From positions 1,062,501 through 1,126,500 of the forward strand of contig NZ_NPDX01000001.1 of assembly GCF_002811945.1 (NCBI RefSeq): a DNA stretch of 64,000 nt, given 5' to 3'. Numbering within the stretch: the first letter of the stretch is position 1; the number at the start of each line of letters is the position of its first letter. This document shows, one piece after another, positions 18,620-26,782 of this stretch. Under the pieces are notes generated by a model that did not search any database, was not told the DNA's origin, and saw nothing but the letters and a program-made list of their open reading frames with translations. Source of the stretch: Leptospira harrisiae (GTDB taxonomy: Bacteria; Spirochaetota; Leptospiria; Leptospirales; Leptospiraceae). The translations under genes were made by a program, and so were the position numbers.

Positions 18620-19519
18620 ATGAATACAAAAATAATAACAATCACCTCTCTTCTGTTTGTTGCAAATGTAAGTTTTGCAGACTCTGTTAATAAAAAAGAG
18701 GAAAAACCTTTAGTCACACAAGTCCCGGAGGAAACAACAAATACCAATATCGATTTAGAAAAATACTATGCGAAACTGAAATATCCGCCAGGCTTTTATG
18801 AAGGTGCTTTCTTAGTTAGTTTTATGGGAGGAGGGACTTTGGCTCCAAGTGGATCCTTTATCAGTCACGAAAAAAACTACGATAGCACTTTACAATATAA
18901 GATTGTTACCAAAGAGGTGAACCAAGATTATTACCCTCAGGGATTGATTCGAAATGATCAACCTGGTTTGTATTTTAAACCAACATACACACCTGGTGTT
19001 TCCTCTCAGTTTGATTTTGAATATGGTTGGAAGGAAAAAATTGGACTTGGGTTTACTGTAATGCAAAATTCTATGAAAGCCAAAAGGCAAGATGTATTAC
19101 CTGGTTTATCGTATTACAAAGAATATGTGGATCCTTTCCCGCGTGAACGTACAATTTACCGAGGAAATTCAATGAGTTTCCTGGCCACTTACCATCCGAT
19201 CCCGAAAAACTTTTTTGATCCTTATTTAGCAGCAAGGGCAGGTGTTGTATCTTTTACTGGTGAAGCACACTCAGGCACTTCGCATGATCGGTTTGTTTAT
19301 AGTAACCAAATCACAAGTGGCATTGGTAGTATTGTCGGATTGGGCGCAGGATTAAATATTTACTTAGGACGTTATTTCGGTATCAAAGCAGAGGTAGATT
19401 ATTACCGAGAGTTTTTGAAAGCGGATCAATTTTCGATGAGGACTTTGAATTCTTACCAAGCAATGGTAGGAGTATTTGTCAATTTATCAAATGTTCAATA
19501 TCGATTGGAACAATATTAA
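18620..19519 (+). CDS. outer-membrane beta-barrel-type protein
   Basis: The ATG at 18620 has AAAGGA upstream and gives the signal peptide MNTKIITITSLLFVANVSFA. The mature protein (about 280 aa) begins with a hydrophilic stretch and then alternates strands (FDFEYGWKEKIGLGFTVM, AARAGVVSF, LGAGLNIYLGRYFGIKAEVDYY, MVGVFVNLSNVQY) in the manner of an eight-to-ten-stranded barrel of the OmpW/Omp-b-brl kind. It lies between the LytS-like kinase and its LytTR regulator with 15 bases to the latter, which suggests that the two-component system senses something linked to this protein or controls it. Confidence 0.75.
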   Translation: MNTKIITITSLLFVANVSFADSVNKKEEKPLVTQVPEETTNTNIDLEKYYAKLKYPPGFYEGAFLVSFMGGGTLAPSGSFISHEKNYDSTLQYKIVTKEVNQDYYPQGLIRNDQPGLYFKPTYTPGVSSQFDFEYGWKEKIGLGFTVMQNSMKAKRQDVLPGLSYYKEYVDPFPRERTIYRGNSMSFLATYHPIPKNFFDPYLAARAGVVSFTGEAHSGTSHDRFVYSNQITSGIGSIVGLGAGLNIYLGRYFGIKAEVDYYREFLKADQFSMRTLNSYQAMVGVFVNLSNVQYRLEQY

Positions 19520-19534
19520 GTAAAGGATCCAAAT

Positions 19535-20257
19535 TTGAGAATTTTAGTCGTAGAGGATGAAATAGTTGCTGCAAGGGGATTGGAACGTTTGTTACGTGAA
19601 GTCCTTGGTTCCAAAATTTCCTCCCTACGCATTGAAAAAAGTTTATTAGGTTCACAATGTTTCATTCAGGAAAATGAAATTGATTTATTATTTTTGGATT
19701 TGAATTTAGATGGTGATATCGGATTTGAATTACTGAAAGAAACAGCTGCTGCTTCTTTTTTGACAATCATTACATCGGGAAATACTTCAGAAGCAATCAA
19801 GGCCTTTGAATACGGAGTTCTTGATTTTGTTCCTAAACCAATCAGTAAAGAAAGAATTTCTAAAGCACTTCAAAAGTTCCAATCAAACAATGTGCAAACA
19901 AAAACCAAATATATTGGAGTAAAGAAAGAAGAAGGTTTAGAATTAATAGCTACAAAGGATATTTTGTATGTGCAGTCATTTGATAAACGTGTCAAAGTAT
20001 ATAAAAAAAATGGAGAGATGATCATACATAACAAAAGTTTGGATTCCATTTCAAAAGTTTTGCCGATTCATTTTTTTCGAATTCACAGATCGTATATTGT
20101 GAATGAAAAACAAATAAAAAAGATTTATACCTTTGCAGGTGGGTCTTACCAATTAGAACTTAGTAGTGGAATCAAACTCAAAATGGGAAGAAATTATTAT
20201 AAAAATTTAAAAACAAAACTTGAAACACACTCTTCTCATCAATCGAAAGAAAAATGA
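19535..20257 (+). CDS. LytTR-family response regulator
   Basis: A 240-aa regulator starting at TTG with TAAAGGAT before it. The receiver domain occupies residues 1-115 (ILVVEDEIVAARGL, the phospho-Asp in LLFLDLNLDG, Thr/Ser in TIITSGNTSEA, Lys in FVPKPIS). The LytTR DNA-binding domain occupies residues 125-235 (ILYVQSFDKRVKVYKKNG, FFRIHRSYIVNEKQI). The arrangement kinase-OMP-regulator implies phosphotransfer from the 7TMR-DISM kinase. LytTR proteins bind pairs of direct repeats; no such pair was obvious in this neighbourhood. Confidence 0.93.
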   Translation: MRILVVEDEIVAARGLERLLREVLGSKISSLRIEKSLLGSQCFIQENEIDLLFLDLNLDGDIGFELLKETAAASFLTIITSGNTSEAIKAFEYGVLDFVPKPISKERISKALQKFQSNNVQTKTKYIGVKKEEGLELIATKDILYVQSFDKRVKVYKKNGEMIIHNKSLDSISKVLPIHFFRIHRSYIVNEKQIKKIYTFAGGSYQLELSSGIKLKMGRNYYKNLKTKLETHSSHQSKEK

Positions 20258-20479
20258 GAAAAATCTATTATGTAAGAAATTCCTTCCACCAATTTGAACT
20301 ATCCTAGTTAGATTTCCCGAAAAAAACACCCGCATTAAGAAAAAAATCATATTTTTTGTAACATTTCAGCAGGTCCTGAGTAACTCCATCTAGAGATTGT
20401 GATTTAAAAAATCCCTGAAATTGAGTCAAAAGCTTCAATCAGAGATGAACTTCGAATCGAAGATAAAGGATGGATTTTA

Positions 20480-20935
20480 ATGGATGATATTCTGTTTGCT
20501 CTTGAAACATTGAGAGGTATCGAAATTGAAGGAGATTTCAAAATTGGAGATGGTGAGCGAAAACGTTACAAATATGCTGAGGGGAATGACTGGGAAATAT
20601 TATTATTAGTATGGGGTAAAAATGCAAAAACTCCAATTCATGATCACAACGGAAGCCAAGGTTGGATTCGGATGGTCGAAGGAAATTTAATTGAATTATG
20701 TTTTGATAAAAGTCGAATCCTTCAAAGAAAAAATGTTCTTGGAGTTGATACTGAAACTTATATAGATGATAGTAGAGGAACACACCAAATTATCAACGAA
20801 TTCCAGTCTAAAGCGATAAGTCTTCACCTTTATTCACCTCCGATAACAAATTGTTCCATATATGACGAAATTTCTAATGAATGGAAACCTCAAAAATTAG
20901 AGAACCATTCGTTCGAGGAAGTTTTTATAAAATGA
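20480..20935 (+). CDS. cysteine dioxygenase, type I
   Basis: A 151-aa cupin that oxidises L-cysteine to cysteine sulfinate with Fe(II) and O2. The three iron ligands are visible as His54 and His56 in PIHDHNGSQGW and His116 in SLHLYSPP, with the catalytic Tyr118 in the same motif. A glycine stands where animal enzymes have the cross-linking cysteine, as usual in bacterial forms. AAAGGA precedes the ATG. The stop overlaps the start of the PLP decarboxylase by four bases, making direct coupling of the two enzymes likely and pointing to a hypotaurine route. Confidence 0.92.
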   Translation: MDDILFALETLRGIEIEGDFKIGDGERKRYKYAEGNDWEILLLVWGKNAKTPIHDHNGSQGWIRMVEGNLIELCFDKSRILQRKNVLGVDTETYIDDSRGTHQIINEFQSKAISLHLYSPPITNCSIYDEISNEWKPQKLENHSFEEVFIK

Positions 20936-22350
20936 AAAACAAATCTTCAATCTTAGAAAAAGTATTCCTCATTTGTTTTGAATACTATAATCGTTCTATT
21001 AATTCATCAACAGGCAAAGTAAAGAATCCAAAGGAAATCTTGAGGGATTTTGATTTTGAATTAAAGAAACAACCGGAGACTGAAGCTACGTTACTTAGTG
21101 ATATACAATCATATTTGCAGTTAACGCCTAATACACTTACTCCAAACTTTTCAAACCAACTTTTTTCAGGTTTAAACCAGTATGCATTGGCGGGTGATTG
21201 GCTTACTTCAGTGACAAATACTACAATGGCTACGTTTGAAGTTTCTCCGATTGGAACTCTGATTGAGAAAAAAATAATCGAACATTTGAATCAAATGATC
21301 GGATGGGATGCTGGCGATGGAACTATGGCAACAGGTGGTTCCAATGCGAACATGATTGCTTTGTTAGTTGCAAGAAACAAAATGTTTCCCGAAATAAAAA
21401 TGAAGGGTCAATTGAATCATAAATTAACCATCTTTGTTTCCGAAGATGCACATTATTCTTTTGAGAAAGCTGCAAACATACTAGGTATTGGTTTAAATCA
21501 AGTTAAAAAGATATATACAAACGTAAATGGAGAAATGGACGTTAGTCATTTGGAAGAAAGTATCATTGCGAGTATTGCTGAAGGCGAGTGTCCATTTTTT
21601 GTGGCAGCAACTTCGGGTTCCACTGTGTTAGGGTCTTTTGATCCGATCAATCTTATCTACGAAATCACTAAAAAATATAATTTATGGTTCCATGTGGATG
21701 GGGCATGGGGTGGAAGTGTGCTTGTCTCTTCGAAACATCGGCACCTTCTTGATGGAATAAAAAATGTGGATAGTATGACTTGGGATACTCATAAGATGAT
21801 CGGTACAGGGCTTATGAGTTCATTCTTTTTAACAAAACATTTTGGTAGTTTGCGTTTATCAAACAACATTGGTGGTGAAGATTATATTTTTCATGAATCG
21901 GAAACTTCTGAATGGGATAGTGGTCCATCTTCATTGCAATGTGGCCGTAGGAACGATGCTTTGAAAGTATGGTTGGTTTGGCGCTCCTTAGGAGATTTCG
22001 GCATTGAGAGACAAATCGATGGTTTATTTGATATGGCAGTGAAAGCGAGAGACATGATAAATAAATATAAGGAGTTAGAGTTAATGTATGAACCTTCTTC
22101 TTTGAATATTTGTTTTAGATTTCGCTCTACTCATGAAGTGAATGCGTTGAATAAAGAAATTAGATTTCGACTCTTAAAGGAAGGGACTTTTTTTGTAAAT
22201 ATTGCAACTAGGAAAAATGAAACTTTTTTCCGCCTTATTATTGTTCATCCCGAGTTAAACGAAATTCATCTTGAAAGTTTATTTTCAGCTATTGTTCGGT
22301 TGGGAATAAAAATAGAAGATGAACAATCTTCTTATCTATTAAAGAATTAA
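20932..22350 (+). CDS. PLP-dependent decarboxylase, cysteine sulfinate/glutamate type
   Basis: A 472-aa group II decarboxylase. The start is the ATG overlapping the dioxygenase stop. The fold is seen in PNTLTPNFSNQLFSG, GDGTMATGGSNANMIAL, FVSEDAHYSFEKAANILG, the cofactor aspartate strand in LWFHVDGAWGGS and the Schiff-base Lys288 in TWDTHKMIGTG. The family includes glutamate, aspartate and cysteine-sulfinate decarboxylases, which cannot be told apart reliably by eye. The overlap with cysteine dioxygenase argues strongly for cysteine sulfinate, giving hypotaurine. An ATG at 20881 in the same frame is rejected because it lies inside the dioxygenase gene with no RBS. Confidence 0.88.
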   Translation: MKNKSSILEKVFLICFEYYNRSINSSTGKVKNPKEILRDFDFELKKQPETEATLLSDIQSYLQLTPNTLTPNFSNQLFSGLNQYALAGDWLTSVTNTTMATFEVSPIGTLIEKKIIEHLNQMIGWDAGDGTMATGGSNANMIALLVARNKMFPEIKMKGQLNHKLTIFVSEDAHYSFEKAANILGIGLNQVKKIYTNVNGEMDVSHLEESIIASIAEGECPFFVAATSGSTVLGSFDPINLIYEITKKYNLWFHVDGAWGGSVLVSSKHRHLLDGIKNVDSMTWDTHKMIGTGLMSSFFLTKHFGSLRLSNNIGGEDYIFHESETSEWDSGPSSLQCGRRNDALKVWLVWRSLGDFGIERQIDGLFDMAVKARDMINKYKELELMYEPSSLNICFRFRSTHEVNALNKEIRFRLLKEGTFFVNIATRKNETFFRLIIVHPELNEIHLESLFSAIVRLGIKIEDEQSSYLLKN

Positions 22351-22371
22351 GAACAAAGGAGAACTGGTTAA

Positions 22372-22806
22372 ATGAATTTATTCGTGAAATTATTGGCGTT
22401 ACTTTGGATTTCTTTTCCTATCATGGCAAAAGATATTAATACTTCTTTTATTGGAAACTTAGCTGTCGACGGTTATGATGTTGTAGCCTACTTTAAAGAA
22501 GGTAAACCCGTTAAAGGAAATTCAAATTTTCAATACACTTGGCAAAATGCGGTTTGGAGGTTTTCGACTGCAGAGAATTTAAACCAGTTCAAGCAAACAC
22601 CAGAAAAATTTGCACCTAAATATGGAGGTTACTGTGCCTATGCAATGAGCGAAGGAGAAAAATACGATATATCGCCGGAGGTTTGGAATATTACAGAAGG
22701 AAAACTCTACTTAAATTATGATAGAGAGGTGCATGACAAATGGATAAAAAAGAAAAATGAGTTAATAAATAAGGCAGATGGATTTTGGAGAAAAAATGAA
22801 AAATAA
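22372..22806 (+). CDS. exported YHS-domain protein
   Basis: A 144-aa protein preceded by AAAGGAGA. Residues 1-19 are a signal peptide (LALLWISFPIMA), and the mature part is a YHS-like domain: LAVDGYDVVAYFKEGKPV, WQNAVWRFSTAENLNQFKQTPEKFAPKYGGYCAYAM. YHS domains in the periplasm are linked to metal, especially copper, handling and are frequent next to stress-response ECF systems. The single GYC cysteine is the likely ligand. It follows the decarboxylase by 21 bases and overlaps the DoxX-like gene. Confidence 0.88.
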   Translation: MNLFVKLLALLWISFPIMAKDINTSFIGNLAVDGYDVVAYFKEGKPVKGNSNFQYTWQNAVWRFSTAENLNQFKQTPEKFAPKYGGYCAYAMSEGEKYDISPEVWNITEGKLYLNYDREVHDKWIKKKNELINKADGFWRKNEK

Positions 22807-23200
22807 GATTCTTATCATTTTGCAAATCACAATTGCTTTGATTTTTCTTCAGACTCTTTTTTTTAAATTTGGAGCAGCACCAGAATCCGTGTATATATTT
22901 TCTCGTATTGGTTTAGAACCTTTTGGGAGAATTGGATCTGGCATTGTTGAATTAATTGCTGTATTGCTGTTATTATGGCCTCCAACCACTATTTGGGGGA
23001 CTTTACTTTCTTTATTCGTTATCTCTGGGGCAATTTACTTTCACATCACAGTAATTGGAATTTCTGTGTTAGGTGATCATGGTTTATTATTTTTTTTGGC
23101 GCTCGTCGTATTTTTCTCTTCAGTTTTGTTATTGTATTTAAGGAAAGATGATTTGTGGAATATTAAAAACAAGTTCTGGAATCAACTGTTTAAAAAATGA
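22796..23200 (+). CDS. DoxX-like membrane protein
   Basis: A 134-aa protein with four TM helices (ILIILQITIALIFLQTLF, IVELIAVLLLLWPP, GTLLSLFVISGAIYFHI, LLFFLALVVFFSSVLLLYL). The FFKFGAAPE loop after helix 1 and FGRIGSGIVELI are typical of the DoxX family. Members are found with oxidative-stress and NrsF-type ECF systems and may belong to small membrane oxidoreductase complexes. The start at 22796 overlaps the YHS stop by 11 bases. Confidence 0.82.
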   Translation: MKNKILIILQITIALIFLQTLFFKFGAAPESVYIFSRIGLEPFGRIGSGIVELIAVLLLLWPPTTIWGTLLSLFVISGAIYFHITVIGISVLGDHGLLFFLALVVFFSSVLLLYLRKDDLWNIKNKFWNQLFKK

Positions 23201-23269
23201 ATTTTTTTTGGTAATTATAAGAAGTTTGGTTTATGTGATGAAAATCGAAGATGTGAGGCGAGATGAATT

Positions 23270-23869
23270 ATGAGTTTTTTACTTTATCAGAAAATTCCCA
23301 ACTCATTTTATAGTAAGTATCTTATGATTCAAGACAAAGATATTTACACACAGCTGATGATTGAGGCACAATCTGGAAGTTCTGAATCTTATCACATTTT
23401 ATTAAGTAGAGTTAGTGTTACTTTATCAAAGTTTCTTTCTAGAAGAATCTTTTCGGTTGATGATAGAGAGGATTTATTGCAGGAAATTTTAATTGCAATT
23501 CACAATTCTAGACATACCTATCTTCCTTCAAAACCGTTTCATCCTTGGATGTATGCGATTGCTAAGAACTTACTTTTTAAGTATTATAAGAAAATAAATA
23601 AACAATATTCTCAGTTAGTAGATATTGAAATGAATCAACTGGTTAGCCCTAATGAATCCAGTTCAGATGGTAGAGAAAAGGTGGAAAAAATTTTACTTTT
23701 GATCCAGGGGCTTCCGAGAAAACAAAAAGAAATAGTCTCAATGTTGAAAATTCAAGGATTGAGCGTGAAAGAAGTCTCTTTAAAACTTAGAATTTCAGAA
23801 TCAAATGTTAGAGTCATTGCACACAGAGGCTACCAAACAATACGGCTAAGGATAACCAATGAAAACTGA
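23270..23869 (+). CDS. ECF RNA polymerase sigma factor (NrsF-linked)
   Basis: A 199-aa ECF sigma factor. Region 2 (FLSRRIFSVDDREDLLQEILIAIHNSR, HPWMYAIAKNLLFKYYKK) and region 4 (LIQGLPRKQKEIVSMLKIQGLSVKEVSLKLRISESNVRVIAHRG) are clear. The ATG at 23270 has GAGG upstream; ATG 23324 would fit the family's usual length better but lacks an RBS. The stop overlaps the start of the NrsF-like gene by 11 bases. It is probably the regulator of the upstream dioxygenase-to-DoxX genes; no promoter motif for it could be proven. Confidence 0.92.
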   Translation: MSFLLYQKIPNSFYSKYLMIQDKDIYTQLMIEAQSGSSESYHILLSRVSVTLSKFLSRRIFSVDDREDLLQEILIAIHNSRHTYLPSKPFHPWMYAIAKNLLFKYYKKINKQYSQLVDIEMNQLVSPNESSSDGREKVEKILLLIQGLPRKQKEIVSMLKIQGLSVKEVSLKLRISESNVRVIAHRGYQTIRLRITNEN

Positions 23870-24500
23870 AACTTTAATCGACAAACTGAGCGAAAACTTG
23901 GTTCCCGTGAAACGTATATTTCCAATTTCGGTTACATATATTGGATGGGTTTTCTTTTCATTTTTAGCGTTATTTGTTATTATCTGGTGGAGGTCTGATA
24001 ATTTTCAGATGATCCATCTACCAGAATACATTCATGAGGTAATTCCTGTTATGTTTGTGTTTTTTATTTCTACATTTAATGCAATCTATGTAAGTATACC
24101 TGGAAATCGAAATTCGTACATTTTGTCTATTGCGCCCGTATTTTTTCTGCTTATGTGGATGAGTTTTTTGCTTTTTAGATTCATGTTTGGAGTCTCTTCT
24201 GGACTGTTACCGTACGAATATCATTCTTGTGTAAGAGATTTCCTTATCATGAGTATTCCAACTTCTTTCTTTTTGGTTTTCATCATTCGAAAAAGATATC
24301 CGACTTTAAATAGTAATCTGGGGTTTTGGGTTTTTGCAGCTAGTGCTACGATAAGTGCATTGGGAGAAACTTTACTATGTCCAAATGAAGATGCATCTCA
24401 TTTACTCTTAGTTCATATGTTGCCAGTTTTTGGTCTTTGTTTGTTTGGAAAAGGGATAGGGAATATTATTTTTTTTCGTGAGTTTAGATCTTTGAAATAA
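23859..24500 (+). CDS. NrsF/DUF1109-type membrane anti-sigma factor
   Basis: A 213-aa protein with six TM helices after a cytoplasmic N-terminus (TLIDKLSENLVPVKRI) that is the conserved sigma-binding end of the NrsF family. Two cysteines face the periplasm by topology: Cys124 in YHSCVRDF and Cys174 in LLCPNEDASHLLLVH. In the Caulobacter prototype a pair of periplasmic cysteines is needed for signalling by metal stress. Translation is coupled to the sigma factor. A sensor of oxidants or thiophilic metals in the periplasm is the natural reading. Confidence 0.85.
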   Translation: MKTETLIDKLSENLVPVKRIFPISVTYIGWVFFSFLALFVIIWWRSDNFQMIHLPEYIHEVIPVMFVFFISTFNAIYVSIPGNRNSYILSIAPVFFLLMWMSFLLFRFMFGVSSGLLPYEYHSCVRDFLIMSIPTSFFLVFIIRKRYPTLNSNLGFWVFAASATISALGETLLCPNEDASHLLLVHMLPVFGLCLFGKGIGNIIFFREFRSLK

Positions 24501-24561
24501 AAGTTACCAGTATTTAGTATTCGTTTTTTGAATTGTATCTATCTAAATAGGAGATTGTTTT

Positions 24562-25362
24562 ATGGTTATCCAAAGCCCAAATGCAAAACAAGGTGTTCTT
24601 CGTAAACTTGAAGTTAGATTGGCAGAAAATGATAATGAAATTGAAAATACATTGGCACTTCGTTATGATGTTTTTAATCTCGAAATGGGCGAAGGCATAC
24701 CTGAATCTAGACAAACTCAGAAAGACAGAGACAAATATGATGCTTATTGTGATCATTTGATCGTCAAAGATCAAATCTGTGGTTCCATTGTAGGAACATA
24801 TCGTATTCTGAAAAGGTCAGTAGCAAAGAATCATATTGGCTTTTATTCTGAAAATGAATTTAATCTCAGTAATTTGTACCAGTTAAAGGAAGAAATTGCA
24901 GAAGTTGGTAGAAGCTGCGTTCATAAAGATTATAGAGATGGTTCCGTTATTTCGCTTCTTTGGTCTGGTTTTGGTGAATATATGCAAAACCATAATATCC
25001 GTTATTTGATGGGTTGTGGTTCCGTACATTCGACAGATCCTATGATTGCCTCACAAGCATATGCTTATTTGCGTGAGAAAGGTGCATTGGCTCAAAGTGA
25101 TCTGATGGTATATCCTTATCCTGATTTTGAAATGCCTGGATTTGATGCGAATTATCAAATTTCCAATATGGATTCAATTAGAAAAAATTTACCACCATTG
25201 ATTAAAGGTTATGTTCGGTTAGGTGCTAAAATTTGTGGTTTTCCGGCCTTAGACAAGGGATTTGGAACCACTGATTTTTTTGTTCTTTTTGATAAAAATA
25301 TAATAGATCACAGATACGGAAAACATTACCTCCGTGCAGATGAAGCAAAAATCGCCAAATAG
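24562..25362 (+). CDS. OlsB-like N-acyltransferase (GNAT fold)
   Basis: A 266-aa protein with AGGAGA before the ATG. It matches the ornithine-lipid first-step acyltransferase type (acetyltransf_5): [77 protein letters not shown], and a C-terminal [33 protein letters not shown]. These enzymes move a 3-hydroxyacyl chain from ACP to an amino group of ornithine, glycine or another small amine. It sits 61 bases after the anti-sigma gene. Since the cluster makes an amine sulfinate, acyl-(hypo)taurine is a conceivable product, but ornithine or another amino acid remains the default. No OlsA-like partner lies nearby. Confidence 0.85.
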   Translation: MVIQSPNAKQGVLRKLEVRLAENDNEIENTLALRYDVFNLEMGEGIPESRQTQKDRDKYDAYCDHLIVKDQICGSIVGTYRILKRSVAKNHIGFYSENEFNLSNLYQLKEEIAEVGRSCVHKDYRDGSVISLLWSGFGEYMQNHNIRYLMGCGSVHSTDPMIASQAYAYLREKGALAQSDLMVYPYPDFEMPGFDANYQISNMDSIRKNLPPLIKGYVRLGAKICGFPALDKGFGTTDFFVLFDKNIIDHRYGKHYLRADEAKIAK

Positions 25363-25388
25363 TTGGTTTTGACGATTTACATTTATAC

Positions 25389-25697
25389 TTACGGTAACAT
25401 TTCAAAAATCTCTCGATTGATTTGAATCAAATGTTTTTTTAAAAAATCATTCATATCAAAACCTTGTTTATTGTATTCAGCAATTACTAAGGTTTTTGCA
25501 TGATCTAAACTTTGTTTATTTTTCCAAGTGGCGATTGTCACAAATTGAATTTTCCCATTTTCTTCGCGGATGAAAGCTTGGTCGCTTATAAATCCTTCAA
25601 TCGTTTGAATGAAGTTACGGTTGATTTTCACTCTTTCCAAAAAAAATTCTTTGGATTCGGCGGGCAATTGAAATCGGTCTATGAGAATTTGGGTCAT
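25389..25697 (-). CDS. ABM-type (dimeric alpha-beta barrel) protein
   Basis: A 102-aa protein from the ATG at 25697, which has AGAGGAAACC upstream; an in-frame ATG at 25733 is less likely. The fold of the antibiotic-biosynthesis-monooxygenase superfamily is suggested by ILIDRFQLPAESKEFFLERV, an Ile/Phe-rich second strand and FVTIATWKNKQSLDHAKTLV. Activity is undefined; many such proteins are cofactor-independent oxygenases or haem-degrading enzymes. It lies 53 bases downstream of the AraC regulator gene, so the two are probably one operon. Confidence 0.75.
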   Translation of the reverse strand: MTQILIDRFQLPAESKEFFLERVKINRNFIQTIEGFISDQAFIREENGKIQFVTIATWKNKQSLDHAKTLVIAEYNKQGFDMNDFLKKHLIQINREIFEMLP

Positions 25698-25785
25698 GGT
25701 TTCCTCTGAAGCGGATTGTATCCTAACTTTCATAATAGAGGGGAATCGTTTTCAAAAATTGTAAAAAATCAGAATTTGAATGGTC

Positions 25786-26559
25786 TTACCAGTTTTGCGA
25801 TTGTTGAAAAAATTGTTTTGGCGATTCTCCAGTGAAACGTTTGAATTCTTTGTTGAAGTGAGATTGGTCAAAAAAACCTGCTTCCTGTGCCAAATCTGTC
25901 AAGTTGGTGCTTTTGGAGTGAGCACTGATTACTGAGTGAATTCGCAAAAGGTTTGCATATTGTTTGGGAGTTATGCCCACAATTTCTTTGAATTTTTTTT
26001 CGAATGAATCGAGGCTAATGGGTAATCCTTTTGTGATTTCATTGATTCTAATTTGTCCATTTGACTGATTGATTTTGTAAAGAGTTCCATTTAAGATGGG
26101 GTCTAGTTTCCGATTCTTTTTATTTTGTATTAAAAACTTTTCGACTAACGCAATACAGTCTAAGTTGGAATTTGCAAAGAATAATTGTTCTTCCAGATTT
26201 TCAAGAAGACAATTTGGAATCAGATTTTCTAAACCAATGGTTTTCCCATAGAATTCAGAGATTGGTTCATTAAAAAATGCTGATGCACCAATTTCCGTTA
26301 GAATGACAAGTAAGGCGGATGAATTTTTTGAATAGATGATTTTCCTTGCCGATTTTCTCATCCCTGCAACGCCTGCACGTGGCAAATCGTACATTGTATT
26401 GGATTCGAAGGAACGAAGTTTTCCTCGTAGCTGAAAAGACAAAACTAAATTTGGATTTGGTAAAATGCGATTTTCAAGTTCAATATCAGCTTCAATGATA
26501 AGGTATTTTTTTACAAATGGCTGTAATACAATTGCTGGAAAATAACTTTGAATTTTCAT
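25786..26559 (-). CDS. AraC-family transcriptional regulator
   Basis: A 257-aa regulator. Residues 1-150 form a sensory domain of the DUF6597 kind (IQSYFPAIVLQPFVKKYLIIE, LPNPNLVLSFQLRGKL). Residues 160-257 hold two helix-turn-helix units (INEITKGLPISLDSFEKKFKEIVG and TNLTDLAQEAGFFDQSHFNKEFKRF followed by TGESPKQF). The second is the strong consensus. The likely target is its own operon with the ABM-domain gene. It is divergent from the propeller lipoprotein. Confidence 0.9.
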   Translation of the reverse strand: MKIQSYFPAIVLQPFVKKYLIIEADIELENRILPNPNLVLSFQLRGKLRSFESNTMYDLPRAGVAGMRKSARKIIYSKNSSALLVILTEIGASAFFNEPISEFYGKTIGLENLIPNCLLENLEEQLFFANSNLDCIALVEKFLIQNKKNRKLDPILNGTLYKINQSNGQIRINEITKGLPISLDSFEKKFKEIVGITPKQYANLLRIHSVISAHSKSTNLTDLAQEAGFFDQSHFNKEFKRFTGESPKQFFQQSQNW

Positions 26560-26782
26560 AGGTGACTATTCGAATCGTAAATATTCTCTTCAAAGACTCT
26601 CTTAGTTTTATTCCCTGACAACTAGATTTTTAGGTAGTTTTACTCAAGGAATTCAATTCGTAACTAAAAGTCGTTTTACCTGAGTGGTTTTTTTTCAATT
26701 TTCTTTGTCAATCATGGTAAATTTCTTTCGTTTGACAATAGATCTTTTTTTGTCTATATATTTCCAAAAGAGTTCAAAAGAA

